Below are positions 1 through 10,437 of a stretch of 64,000 nucleotides of DNA, in pieces (within the stretch, counting starts at the first letter, position 1; the number at the start of each line of letters is the position of its first letter). Made by a program: the position numbers and the translations under genes. The notes beneath the pieces are model-generated. The model ran no database searches, was not told the origin of the DNA, and saw only the letters and a list, made by a program, of their open reading frames with translations. The stretch lies in contig NZ_CP080575.1 in NCBI RefSeq assembly GCF_019575955.1, positions 1,612,001 through 1,676,000 on the forward strand, given 5' to 3'. This DNA is from Nesterenkonia pannonica (GTDB lineage Bacteria; Actinomycetota; Actinomycetes; Actinomycetales; Micrococcaceae).

Positions 1-556
1 TCTTCTGCGTTGGAGACCGTGGCCGAAAGCGCAGCCACCTGAACCGACTCCGGCAGGTGGATGATCACCTCTTCCCACACGGCGCCGCGGAAGCGGTCAG
101 CCAGGTAGTGCACCTCGTCCATGACGACGTACCGAAGCTGCTCGAGGGTCGATGAGTCCTGGTACAGCATGTTCCTCAGGACTTCGGTGGTCATCACGAC
201 CACGTCCGCTTCGGAGTTCACCGAGGTGTCGCCGGTGAGAAGCCCCACACGCGCGGCGCCGTAGTCCTCAACGAGCTCCTGATACTTCTGGTTGCTCAGC
301 GCTTTGATGGGAGTGGTGTAGAAGGCCTTCTTGCCCTGGGCCAGGGCAAGGTGAACCGCGAACTCCCCGACGATCGTCTTGCTTACTCCCGTGGGCGCGG
401 CGACCAGCACCGCCTTCCGGCTTCCAGTTCACGGCATGCCTGCACCTGAAATTCGTCCAGGTCGAAGGCCTGCGCCGCCCTGAAGGCACCCAACTGTGTC
501 TTGGCCTCCGCGGCGCGACGGCGAGAGGCTGCATAGCGTTCGGCCGGTGAGCTCAT
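1..556 (-). CDS. DEAD/DEAH-box RNA helicase, HelY/Mtr4-like, N-terminal part
   Basis: ATP-dependent superfamily 2 helicase. Only the N-terminal ~185 residues are here because the gene runs off the left edge. Visible in order are an N-terminus SPAERYAASRR, a Q-like segment (LDEFQVQAC), Walker A, TTPIKALSNQKY (motif Ia), TGDTS, MTTEVLRNM, DEVHYL (motif II) and SATVSN (motif III), all typical of the HelY family. Two sequence faults occur. A missing A near 417 shifts the frame just before Walker A. Walker A itself reads PTGVSKT instead of PTGAGKT because 381-386 is GCTTAC where GCCGGC is expected. Start chosen at ATG 554-556, which gives the family's usual N-terminus. The HelY-type assignment is firm; the exact RNA role is not visible. 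Confidence 0.85.
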
Positions 557-595
557 GGCTCACACCCTATCGGCCGGAACTGACCATCCCCTTGT

Positions 596-984
596 CTAGC
601 CCGACTGGACGGGCGCCAAGCTCTCGCTCTCCTCCTCAGTGAAGAGACGGGACCTCACGAGGAAGCGGTGACCGGTGGGACCCTCAATGCTGAACCCTGC
701 TCCCCTGCCCTGCGTGACGTCGATGGTGATGTGGGTGTGGGACCAGTACTCGTACTGCGCTTTGGAGATCCAGACCGGGACGGGCTCGCCCGTTCCCGCA
801 TCCAGCTCCCCAGAAGAACGTCCGCCGGACCCGTGGCGAAGGTTCCCTGGGTGTAGCACATCGGGGCCGAGCCGTCGCAGCAGCCTCCGGACTGATGAAA
901 CATCAGAGGTTGGCCATGGTCCTCGCGCAGCTGCCGCAGGAGCGCAGCAGCCTCTTCGGTGATCGCGACACGTTCGGCACTCAT
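596..984 (-). CDS. DUF779 family protein
   Basis: Small cysteine-rich DUF779 protein, about 129 residues once repaired. The N-terminal frame (MSAERVAITEEAAALLRQL) contains HQSGGCCDGSAPMCY, the conserved cysteine cluster of the family. The C-terminal frame continues VPVWISKAQYEYWSHTHITIDV and GRGAGFSIEGPTGHRFL. One G is missing near 805, in a run that should be five G on the coding strand. The gene lies directly downstream of the aldehyde dehydrogenase, which is the family's usual partner, so the two are probably one operon. Biochemical function is unknown; the cysteines suggest metal or redox chemistry, which is inference. Confidence 0.8.
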
Positions 985-1075
985 AGGGGCCTCCTTCAGA
1001 CTTTGGGACGTCGCTCACTCGGCGGGATGGCCGGTGCGCACCAGCTGCGATGCGCACCGGCCCCTGCCGTCTGGA

Positions 1076-2596
1076 TCAGAAGAAGCCGAGCTTGTCCTCT
1101 GAGTAGCTCACCAGCATGTTCTTCGTCTGCTGATAGTGCGCCAGCATCATGAGGTGGTTCTCACGGCCGATGCCCGACTGCTTGTATCCGCCGAATGCCG
1201 CATGCGCCGGGTACTGGTGGTAGCAGTTCGTCCAGACCCTGCCTGCCTGAATGTCTCTTCCTGCACGATACGAAATATTGGCATCGCGGGACCACACACC
1301 GGCGCCGAGTCCGTAGAGCGTGTCGTTGGCGGTGGAGATGGCATCGCGGTAGTCGGAGAACCCCGTCACCGACACGACAGGACCGAAGATCTCCTCTTGG
1401 AAGACGCGCATTCTGTTGGTGCCGCGGAAGATCGTCGGCTCCACGTAGTAGCCTCCGGCCAGGTCTCCGTCCAGCTCGGCCCGAGCACCTCCAGTCAGCA
1501 CCTCGGCACCCTCCTTCTGGCCGATGTCGAGGTAGCTCAGGATCTTCTCCAGCTGGTCGTTGCTGGCTTGGGCTCCGACCTGGGTGTCGGTGTCCAGAGG
1601 GTTGCCCTGAACGACGGCCTTCGTCCTTCCACCGCTGCTTCGAGGAAGCTGTCGATGATGCTGTCCTGGATGAGCGCTCGTGAAGGACAGGTGCACACCT
1701 CGCCTTGGTTGAGCGCGAACATCGTGAAGCCTTCAAGTGCTTTGTCGTAGAAGGCGTCATCGGCCCGGCTGACATCCTCGAAGAAGATGTTCGGACTCTT
1801 CCCGCCGAGCTCCAGCGTGACCGGAATGAGGTTCTGGGATGCGTTCTGCATGATGAGCCGACCCGTGGTGGTCTCACCGGTGAAGGCAATCTTACGGATC
1901 CTCGAGCTGGATGCCAGCGGAGCGCCTACTCGGCTCCGAAGCCGTTGACCACATTGAGCACGCCATCAGGGAGCAGGTCTGCGATGAGCTCCATCAGCAG
2001 CAGGATGCTGCTGGGAGTCTGCTCCGCGGGCTTCAGGACGACCGCGTTGCCTGCCGCCAGCGCGGGCGCAAGCTTCCATGTGGCCATCAGAATGGGGAAG
2101 TTCCACGGGATGATCTGCCCGACGACGCCCAGCGGCTCGTGGAAATGGTAGGCGACGGTGTCGTTGTCTATCTCACTGATGCCACCTTCTTGGGCTCGAA
2201 TTGCACCGGCGAAGTAGCGGAAATGATCGACAGCGAGCGGGAGATCCGCAGCAAGGGTCTCTCTGATCGGCTTGCCGTTCTCCCAGGTCTCGGCCACAGC
2301 AAGCATCTCGAGGTTCTCCTCGATCCTGTCCGCGATTCGAGTGAGAATGAGCGCGCGCTCTGCCACCGATGTCTTGCCCCACGCCGGGGCGGCCTTGTGA
2401 GCTGCATCGAGGGCCAGTTCGATGTCTTCGGCGGTGGACCTGGGGACTTCCGTGAATGTTCGTCCGTTCACGGGCGAGGGATTTTCGAAGTACTGTCCTT
2501 TGACGGGAGCGACCCAGCCCCTCCGATGAAGTTCTCGTATCGGGGCTTGAAGCTCACGACACTGCCTTCAGTGCCCGGCTGCGAGTATGTGCCCAT
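1076..2596 (-). CDS. NAD-dependent acetaldehyde-type aldehyde dehydrogenase (ExaC/AldB-like)
   Basis: Oxidises short aldehydes to acids with NAD(P)+. About 506 residues after repair, the normal length for this group. The start [11 protein letters not shown] fits the ExaC-like N-terminus. Recognisable are [28 protein letters not shown] (cofactor binding), [14 protein letters not shown] (general-base Glu), [16 protein letters not shown] (catalytic Cys), [13 protein letters not shown] and [15 protein letters not shown]. Frameshifts fall near 2497, 1900 and 1630. It forms an operon with the DUF779 gene downstream and is divergent from a GAF-domain regulator, a classic arrangement for aldehyde or alcohol induced genes. 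A CRP-type palindrome lies in the shared promoter region. Confidence 0.9.
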
Positions 2597-2623
2597 GGTG
2601 GCCTCCTTCGATGGCTCGACTGG

Positions 2624-2639
2624 TGTGAGTTAGCTCACA
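2624..2639. promoter_or_regulatory. CRP/GlxR-type operator
   Basis: TGTGAGTTAGCTCACA matches the cAMP-receptor consensus TGTGA-N6-TCACA perfectly. It lies inside a slightly longer inverted repeat at 2623-2640. It is 27 bp upstream of the aldehyde dehydrogenase start and about 100 bp upstream of the divergent regulator, so it could control both. In actinobacteria such sites are bound by GlxR/Crp proteins. Binding is inferred, not shown. Confidence 0.7.
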
Positions 2640-2742
2640 CTCACGAGGCTAGGGTGCCTGAGGTTGCATATGCGTTGCATAGCCCCACGCGCACCGCTCC
2701 GTTAGAATGTGATGTACCACACACCCTCGAGGCGGAAGGGCA

Positions 2743-3945
2743 ATGATGAGGGCAGTTCCTGATCAGCCTGATACATGGAACACCCTTGCGCCCGGGCTGC
2801 GTGCATCGTGGCGACGGTCGGCTGAGTACCTGAGCGACCCCGCGGCAGCCCTTGCGCCTGTGGACACCTCCGATGACGACCTCGAAAGGCTGCGGGCATC
2901 CAGCCCCCTTCAGGGCGTACTGCCGGTCCTCGACCAGCTGCTCATCCGCCCCGCATCCGAAGCTGGCCTCATCGTCGCGATAGGCGACGCCCAGGGTCGC
3001 CTTCTGTGGGTCAACGGGGATCGCCAGGCTCTGAGGCGCGCGGAGGCCTCCGCGTTTCGGCCCGGGGCCCGGTGGTCCGAACGCGCCATCGGCACCTCCG
3101 CCCCGGGCGTAGCGCTGGCGACGGGACGAGGCGCCCAAGTCCACCAGGGCGAGCACTTCGCGTTCTCCGCGCATCAGTTCTCCTGCTCAGCCGCACCGAT
3201 TCGCAATCCGCACACCGGCGCGGTTCTCGGCGTCGTGGATCTCACGGGCGGACCCGAAGCGGTGGCCGTCCATTCGCTCCCCTCATCTATGCCGCGATCT
3301 CCGCCGCAGAGGCAGAGCTGAAAGTGCTCACCAGCGATACTGGGCTGGCCCAGCTCATCACCTTGGGCACAGCAGTTCCGCTGCTGAGCACCGGCAGCCT
3401 TCGAGTGCGTCTCAGCCTGCGGCACGCCGAGATCCTGACACTGCTTGCCTGGCACGGGGATGCTGACCGGGGCAGGGGCCTCAGCTCCGGGGAGCTTGCC
3501 GAGATGCTTTTCGGCGAACGCGGCCACGAGGTGGCGCTCCGCGCTGAAATGGTGCGACTGCGCCGGGCGCTCGCGAAGGTCTCGGAGGGTGCAGGCGTCG
3601 ATCTGCTCTCCAAGCCCTACCGGCTCACGTCGCCCTGCGAACTCGATGCCCTCACCGTGCGCCGGGCTCTGGCGTCGGGCGCCCGCAGCCTCGCTCTAGA
3701 CATATACGGGGCCAGCTCCTCCCCGGCTCCGAGGCCCCGGAATCCTCATGCTGCGCCGAGCTTTGGAGGCTGAGATGCGGGAGACGATGCTTGCTGACGG
3801 CAGTGCGGAGGATCTCTGGAGGTACCTCCAGCTTCCTGAGACAACGGGAGACCTGCAGGCCCTCTATACCGCCCTTAAGCTCCTCCCGACGGACTCTCCG
3901 CAGCGCGCGGCCCTGGTTGCACGGGCCGGGCACGCACGGCTCTGA
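2743..3945 (+). CDS. GAF-domain transcriptional regulator divergent to aldehyde dehydrogenase
   Basis: Probable activator of the neighbouring aldehyde dehydrogenase operon. The N-terminal ~190 residues resemble the sensory part of AcoR-like regulators: LRASWRRSAEYLSDP, then a GAF segment with DAQGRLLWVNGD, WSERAIGTSAPGVALATG, HQFSCSAAPIRNPHTGAVLGVVDLTG. The C-terminal part lacks an AAA+ sigma-54 domain. It has LSLRHAEILTLLAWHGD and GLSSGELAEMLFGERGHEVALRAEMVRLRRAL, a winged-helix type DNA-binding region. Frameshifts near 3277 and 3740 split the reading frame; the last part (LRRALEAEMRETML) ends at 3945. The inducer is unknown, plausibly an aldehyde or alcohol. Confidence 0.75.
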
Positions 3946-3998
3946 ACCTGGTGTCTGCGCGCCTCCTCATCCTATGGTGAGGCGAACGAGAGCTGGAT

Positions 3999-4942
3999 TC
4001 AGCCCATCAGAGGATTGCCGATGAAGGGATCAATCCACAGGCCGACGAAGAGGAGGGTGAGATAGAGGATGGACAGGTGGAAGACCTTCATGGCTTCCTT
4101 CTGCTTCAGGCTTCCGAGCTGGGCCTTGCGGTGCAGCACGTGGCACTCCCACACAAACCATGCTCCGGAGATGGCTGCCACCGCCGTGTACGTGATCCCA
4201 GCCCATCCCAGCGGCACGAGCAGGAGCGAGCAGACGACGGTGGCCCAGGCGTACAGCACGACCTGAACCGACACGGTATCTTCCGTGGCGACCGCACCGA
4301 GCATGGGCACGTCGGCCTTCTGATAGTCGGTCCGGTACTTCATGGACAGCGGCCAGTAGTGCGGCGGGGTCCACAGGAAGATGATCACGAAGAGCACCAG
4401 GGCTTACCAGTCCAAGGTTTCGCGCACAGCAGCCCAAGCGATCACCACGGGGAAGCATCCTGCGATGCCGCCCCAGATGATGTTCTGCTCAGTTCTGCGC
4501 TTGAGGACCATGGTGTAGACCACCACGTAGAAGAAGATGGCCGTCGCTCCGAGGAGCGTCGCCAAGGGGTTCGTGCCCACCCAGAGCACAGCCAGTGCGA
4601 GCAGGCCCAGCACCGAAGCGAAGACGAGGGCCTCACGCGGGCTCACCTCTCCGGTGACCAGCGGCCTCTTCTTGGTCCGGTTCATCAGCCGGTCCATGTC
4701 CCGATCCAGATAGCAGTTGAAGGCGCCACTGAGCCTGCCGCCATCGCACCGCCGATCATTGTGGCCACCGCGACCCAAAAGTCGGGGATCCCGCGCTGGG
4801 CGAAGAACATAGTGGGCAGAGTGGTGACGAGCAGAAGCTCGATCACACGAGGCTTCGTCAGTGACCAGTACGCTGCAGCCTTGCGCTTGAGCCCGGTCGA
4901 AGCGGGTGCGTCAGCTGCGGTGCGGGCGGGGGAAGTGGTCAC
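3999..4942 (-). CDS. ctaB: protoheme IX farnesyltransferase
   Basis: Membrane prenyltransferase that converts protoheme to heme O for cytochrome oxidase. The start [21 protein letters not shown] leads into [22 protein letters not shown]. The first aspartate motif is [20 protein letters not shown]. The C-terminal half has [27 protein letters not shown], the second conserved region. Several hydrophobic membrane segments follow. A deletion near 4730 shifts frame. A false TAA stop at 4402-4407 arises where the conserved LDWPALVLF should read TGGCCGGCC but reads TGGTAAGCC. This is one of the clearest GCCGGC-to-GTAAGC changes. It probably encodes one complete ~310-residue protein. Confidence 0.92.
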
Positions 4943-5007
4943 CGGGACAGTCTAGCTGTTCTACGCCCTGTAGAAAACGTTCTGTGACAATGCGCACGAT
5001 GGGCGCC

Positions 5008-7065
5008 TCAGGCGTCGATCCTATCCTTGTCGAGCGCACGCGACCCTTCGATGATGAAGTCCTTGCGCGGAGCGACGACGCTGCCCATCAGCAGGTCGAA
5101 TGCCTTCTCCGCGGCATCGGCATCTTCGACCCGAATGCGTCGCAGGGACCGCCTCTGCGGGTCCATGGTGGTCTCCGCGAGCTGATCGGCGTCCATCTCT
5201 CCGAGTCCCTTGTACCGCTGGATCGGCTCCTTGTAGCGCAGGCCTGACGTTTCCAGCTCGGCCAGCAGCGCGATCAGCTCGGACTCCGAGTATGTGTAGC
5301 GAACATCGTTGGGCCTGCTGCCCGGCTGCACAACCTCCACCCGGTGCAGGGGCGGCACTGCGGCGAAGACCCGGCCTTCTTCGATCATGGGACGCATATA
5401 GCGGAAGAAGAGCGTCAGAAGCAGGGTTCTGATGTGGGCGCCGTCAACGTCAGCGTCGGTCATCAGCACGACTTTGCCGTACCGAACCGCACTGACGTCG
5501 AAGCTGCGCCCCGTGCCGGCGCCGATGACCTGGATCAGCGCCGCGCACTCCTGGTTCGACAGCATGTCGGAGACGGAGGCCTTCTGAACATTGAGAATCT
5601 TGCCGCGGATGGGAAGGAGAGCCTGGTAGTCCGAGGATCGCGCCAGCTTCGCGGTGCCGAGCGCCGAATCGCCCTCGACGATGAAGAGCTCCGAGGACTC
5701 GACCTCCTTGGCCCGGCATTCGACGAGCTTGGTAAGCATGGATGAGTTCTCCAGGGCGTTCTTCCGCCGCTGGGTCTCCTTCAGCTGCCGCGCGGAGATT
5801 CTGGACTTCATCTCAGAGACGATCTTCTCGAGCAGCACAGAGGTCTGCTGCTTGTCAGCCTTCTTCGCGGAGGCCAGCTTCTTCTCGAGCTCACCGGCCA
5901 CAACCTTGGACACGATCTGGCGCGCCGCGGGCGTGCCGAGAATCTCCTTGGTCTGCCCCTCGAACTGCGGCTCAGCGATGCGAACTGTGATCACGGCTGT
6001 CAGGCCTGCGAGCACATCGTCCTTCTCCAGCTTGTCGCTGCCTGCCTTGAGCTTTCGCGCATTTGCCTCGACCGCCTTGCGGAATACTCGAAGCATGGCC
6101 TGCTCGAAGCCGCTGAGATGCGTGCCGCCCTTGGGCGTGGCGATGATGTTGACGAAGCTGCGAACCGTGATGTCGTAGCCGGTCCCCACTGCAGGGCTAT
6201 ATCCACCTCGCAGTCGCGCTGAACCTCCTGCATCTGCCCGTCGACCGGGACAGTTTCGGCAAAGGTGCCGTGCCCCTGTATGCGCCAGGTATCCGTGACC
6301 GGCGCGTCCGGCGTCAGATGCTCGACGAATTCGCTGATGCCTCCGTCGTACTGGAAGACCTGCTCCGCTCGCTCAGCACCGCGGAGGTCCTTGACGACGA
6401 TCTTCAGGCCAGGCACCAGGAACGCCGTCTGCCTGGCGCGAGCGAAGAGCTCCTCGTCATTGAAGGCGGCGTCGGGTGTGAAGATCTGCCGGTCGGCCCA
6501 GTAGCGAACGGTGGTTCCGGTCATGCCGCGCTTGGCCCTGCCGGAGACCTGCAGCGGCGATCCGGCCTGAGCCGCTTCGAAGTGGTCAGTGGGCTTCGAA
6601 CCGTCGAAGGTGCCCGGCTCGCCGCGGCGGAAGGACAGGGCATGAACCTTGCCGCCACGGGTGACGGTGGCGTCGAGACGGGCCGAGAGCGCGTTGACGA
6701 CCGAGGCGCCCACGCCGTGAAGGCCCCTGACTGCGTTGTAGCTTCCGCCTCCGAACTTGCCCCCGGCGTGCAGCTTGGTGAAGACGACCTCGAGTCCCGA
6801 CAGGCCGGTGCGAGGTTCGATGTCGACGGGGATTCCGCGTCCGTCGTCGCTCACCTCCACCGAATCATCCGCATGCAGGGTGACGGTGATGGCCGAGGCG
6901 TAGCTTACCAGCGCCTCGTCGACTGAGTTGTCGATGATCTCCCACAGGCAGTGCATCAGCCCCGGGAGTCGGTCGATCCGACGTACATCCCGGGCGCTTC
7001 CGCACAGCTTCCAGACCCTCGAGAACAGAGAGGTGCCGGGCGCTGTAGTCGTCGCGGGATGCCAT
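5008..7065 (-). CDS. parE: type IIA DNA topoisomerase subunit B (ParE-like)
   Basis: ATPase subunit of topoisomerase IV or a second gyrase. The start MASRDDYSARHLSVLEGLEAVRKRPG and the following MYVGSTDSRGL are standard. Then come EIIDNSVDEAL, DDGRGIPVD, GGGSYNAVRGLHGVGASVVNAL (ATP lid), SSELFIVEGDSALGTAK and LMTDADVDGAHIRTLLLTLFFRYM (TOPRIM), and RYKGLGEMDADQLAETTMDP near the end. Frameshifts fall near 6190 and 6960. Two GCCGGC replacements are visible: ALAGYAS reads ALVSYAS at 6903, and SMPAKLVEC reads SMLTKLVEC at 5732. The order parE, DUF7455, sigA is the usual one in actinobacteria (as around hrdB in Streptomyces), which supports ParE over GyrB. Confidence 0.9.
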
Positions 7066-7193
7066 GGTGCTCAGGGTAGTCGCCGGGGTACGCGGTGAGC
7101 GAAAGGCGCGCCCCTCCCCTGTGTTGGGGACTTTTCTCGAGGTCGACATGGTTGGATGGTCTGACATCGCTTGACGCAACGCTAGGAGGCGAC

Positions 7194-7400
7194 ATGACAA
7201 GCACCACCGGCACGCTCGAGGGTCAGACTCAGCTGACCGCCCTGGACCGCTGCGACCGCTGCGGCGCACAGGCGTACGTGCGCGCAGAGCTCGCTTCCGG
7301 AGGAGCACTCCTGTTCTGCAACCACCACGGACGCGCCGTCGAAGGGACCCTGCGCCCGAAGACGCTCAACTGGATCGACGAGTCTGACCGCATCAGCTGA
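7194..7400 (+). CDS. DUF7455 small zinc-ribbon-like protein
   Basis: A 68-residue protein starting MTSTTGTLEGQTQLTALDRCDRCGAQAYV, with RBS AGGAGG at about 7185. It contains CDRCGAQ and a later CNHHG, which could form a zinc site. This small family sits between parE and the principal sigma factor in many actinobacteria. Function unknown. The longer open frame from 7095 is less likely, because the RBS and the family start both point to 7194. The gene is followed immediately by a strong terminator. Confidence 0.85.
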   Translation: MTSTTGTLEGQTQLTALDRCDRCGAQAYVRAELASGGALLFCNHHGRAVEGTLRPKTLNWIDESDRIS

Positions 7401-7412
7401 CAGCGCCAAGCT

Positions 7413-7453
7413 ACACGTGGGGCCCCGACCGATCAGGTCGGGGCCCCACGTGT
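7413..7453. terminator. bidirectional hairpin terminator
   Basis: A perfect 18-bp inverted repeat (7413-7430 and 7436-7453) with a 5-nt loop GATCA. It lies between the convergent ends of the DUF7455 gene and sigA, so it can serve both strands. There is no clear U-tract, as is common in high-GC actinobacteria. Confidence 0.85.
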
Positions 7454-7463
7454 CTGAGAATCC

Positions 7464-8880
7464 TCAGTCGAGATAGTCGCGAAGAACCTGGCTGCGGCTC
7501 GGGTGCCGCAGCTTGGACATTGTCTTGGACTCTATCTGCCTTATACGCTCCCGGGTGACCCCGTAGACCTTGCCGATCTCATCCAGCGTCTTCGGCTGCC
7601 CATCGGTGAGCCCGAAGCGCATTGCGACGACGCCTGCCTCGCGCTCGGCGAGCGTATCCAGGACGGAGTGCAGCTGCTCCTGAAGGAGCGTGAAGCTCAC
7701 CGCATCGGAGGGACGACAGCTTCGGAGTCTTCGATCAGGTCGCCGAACTCTGAGTCGCCGTCCTCGCCGAGAGGAGTGTGCAGAGAGATCGGCTCACGCC
7801 CATACTTCTGGACTTCGACGACCTTCTCAGGCGTCATGTCCAGCTCCGCTGCCAGCTCTTCGGGGCGGGCTCGCGTCCGAGGTCCTGCAGCATCTGCCGC
7901 TGGACACGCGCAAGCTTGTTGATGACCTCGACCATGTGGACCGGAATGCGAATGGTGCGTGCCTGGTCGGCCATTGCACGGGTGATGGCCTGGCGAATCC
8001 ACCACGTGGCGTAGGTCGAGAACTTGAAGCCCTTGGTGTAGTCGAACTTCTCCACAGCACGGATCAGCCCCAGGTTGCCTTCCTGAATCAGATCCAGGAA
8101 GAGCATGCCGCGGCCCGTGTAGCGCTTGGCCAGGGAGACGACGAGACGCAGGTTCGCCTCGAGAAGGTGGTTCTTCGCCTTTCTGCCGTCTGCAACGATG
8201 AGCTGCAGGTCGCGCCGCAGCTTGCGGTCCGTGATGTCGTCGTTGGCCAGCTTGTGGTCGGCGAAGAGGCCAGCCTCGATCCTAAGAGCCAGGTCCACCT
8301 CCTGCTCGGCGTTCAGCAGCGCGACTTTGCCGATCTGCTTGAGGTAGTCCTTCACCGGATCGGCGGTGGCACCTGCCGAGACGACCTGTACGGCGGGCGC
8401 ATCGTCATCATCCGCATTTGAGATGACGAAGCCGCGGCCGGAGGTCGACTCGTCCTCTTTGGGCTCCGCTGTGTCAGTGTCGACCAGCTTCTCGGCGTCT
8501 TCGCCCTCCTCCTCGGCCTTCGCCACAGCATTGGCGAGCGCCTGGGTGGGAGAATCCTCCTCACTGTCCACTTCAGCGAGGATCTCGTCGACAGCGTCAG
8601 TGGCTTTGCGCCGACCGCCCCCGGCCTTCTTGGCGGCAGGGGCCTTCTTGGCAGCTCCAGCCTTGGTCGAGGCGGTCTTTTTGGTCGCGGTCGACTTCTT
8701 GGCCGCAGAACCGGCCTTGGTCGAGGACTTGGAGGCTGTCGACTTGCTCGCCGCGCTGGTACGGGCAGCTGTCTTCTGCTCGCCGACTGCGGCAGTCTCT
8801 TCCTCGGTCTTGCTAGTGGGCACGTTGACCTTCCGACTCGACACGTTCGCTTTCCCGAGCTTCGCAGCACGGACAGGCAC
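7464..8880 (-). CDS. sigA: principal RNA polymerase sigma factor (HrdB/SigA)
   Basis: Primary sigma-70 factor. The N-terminus is a long Ala/Lys/Ser-rich low-complexity region with repeated AAKK/ATKK blocks, then an acidic stretch, both normal for actinobacterial SigA. Region 1.2 has [32 protein letters not shown]. Region 2 has [65 protein letters not shown]. Region 3 follows, and region 4 ends with [34 protein letters not shown]. Frameshifts fall near 7860 and 7697. GTG start at 8880 ([17 protein letters not shown]). It is convergent with the DUF7455 gene across a strong hairpin. Confidence 0.95.
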
Positions 8881-9084
8881 TGCCAGGCCCCTCTTGAGCC
8901 CAACACGCCTATGACCCTGTCAAGCCCGGCTGACGGGCACGCTCATCACGTTCGCCGCCAAAACGCCGGATCTGCAGGGTCTTAGGTGTCCTAACGATAC
9001 GCAGTCAGCGCTCATTCCCGAAATGCGAAGCAGTTTTCGGCGAGGCGCCGCGGTCCGACTTCCACCAGCTGTAGCTCTGGACCT

Positions 9085-10325
9085 TCACGCGGGCCCATGG
9101 GGAAACGCCGAAAACCCCGAGAATCTGTCGACCAGCTCCGCCATGGTGCAGTCGGAGCTGTCCCCGAATTCCCTGCGGATCAGGTCCACAGCTTCGCTCG
9201 ATACGGAGCTTCTGCCCTTCACCCACTCAATCCATGCTTTCAGAGTCAAGGCGGCCTCACGCTCTTCGGCCTCCGCATAGGGCAGCAGCTCTTTCAGCAG
9301 AGCCTCAAGAACTTCGATTCCCCTCCAGTCGGGACGGGATCCCGTTGCGCCGAGCCAGCAGTTTGCGTAGTCCTGCAGAAGGCGGTCCAACGCCTGCGCG
9401 TCCAACCCCTGGGGCAGTCTCGGGGCGAGTCTGCCCCAGAGTTCACCGTCTTCGAGACGCGCGGCCCCCGGGTCCCTGCGCAGCTCCTCGTGAAAGAGCG
9501 TTCCTGCAACGGCCGCCGGGTACCCCACAGAGGCCAGCGGAACGAGAGCATCTCGGACTCTCTTTCGGGCCAGCGTGCGCAGCATCGACGCGGCTGCCTC
9601 CTCCGCTGTGTGCAGCCACATCGAGGGCTCAGAGCCTCGGCCGCGTGAGAGAGCCTCGCCCCACAGCGTGAGCTCGTCCTCCACGCTCTCGGACGCGGCA
9701 GCGGTCTTCACCATCCTGCGCACCACACGCTGCGACGCCTCCGATGGAGCATGCACAGGGGTTAGGAACTCGTCCAGCAGGTCCGCCGGACCGGCCGCAG
9801 CACCTGCCCGGACGGTCAGCTGGGGAAGACGCTCGAGCGAGGAATCGAGCTCCGCGGAGATGCTGAAGCCCGGATACGGACAGCACGTCTCGTCGCGGCA
9901 GGTGTAGTTCCGCACAGCGTCGCCTCCGGCATGCCACACGTGAAGAAGCTCGACGCCGTACTCGGAGTCGAGGCAGCCCGCCAGCGTGTGGACGAGACCG
10001 TCATACAGCTGGCTGTGGAGCGGCGACGGCGCATGCTGTGTGAAGAGGAGAGCTATGGCCGTCTCGGGCGAAGGCTGCGAGTGTGGTAAGCGAGCCATTC
10101 GGCGCACTGACGGGCCATTGCATAGGGATCCGCCGCACCTCCGGCGAGGTCTACGCGGAGGTGCCCGCCGCTCGAGCCTCCCGCGAGTCCGATCAGGACC
10201 AACGACTCCTGCGGCATGTACCCGAAGGTGTGCTGCACGAGGGCCAGGGCGTCGCCCGGACGGTCGAGATGAGCGGAAGGCAACTTCTCCTGGGGCTGGG
10301 AGCGCGGGGCGTTCTCTGCTGTCAT
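9085..10325 (-). CDS. DUF4192 domain-containing protein
   Basis: Actinobacterial DUF4192 protein, about 413 residues. The N-terminus MTAENAPRSQPQEKLPSAHLDRPGDALALVQHTFGYMPQESLVLIGL is the family signature, followed by GHLRVDL and CAEWLA. Frame is lost near 10080, where WLAGHTRS reads WLAYHTRS through GTAAGC at 10086. The remainder (ETAIALLFTQHAPSPLHSQLYDGLVHTL, YCRDETCCPYPG-like cysteines, then an alpha-helical C-terminal half) is continuous to 9085. Function unknown. The gene lies between sigA and the PAC2 gene on the same strand, a frequent neighbourhood in Micrococcales. Confidence 0.8.
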
Positions 10326-10437
10326 GGAGCAAGCGTGTCGTCGATCGCGGACAGGCGTCTGCGCCCCGGGCCGGGCTGAAGGAGTAAGCGCGGCTCTAGG
10401 CGCCTTCCTGCCCCGTGGAAAGTCGTCGCAGCGACAG

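Noticed and set aside
4402-4407. ctaB, pepA, globin and mftG as pseudogenes with internal stops
   Set aside because: Each stop lies exactly at a GCCGGC-derived site and conserved sequence continues in frame right after it.
8600-8830. Lys/Ala-rich repeats as a separate repeat element
   Set aside because: They are the normal low-complexity N-terminus of the actinobacterial principal sigma factor, in frame with the rest.
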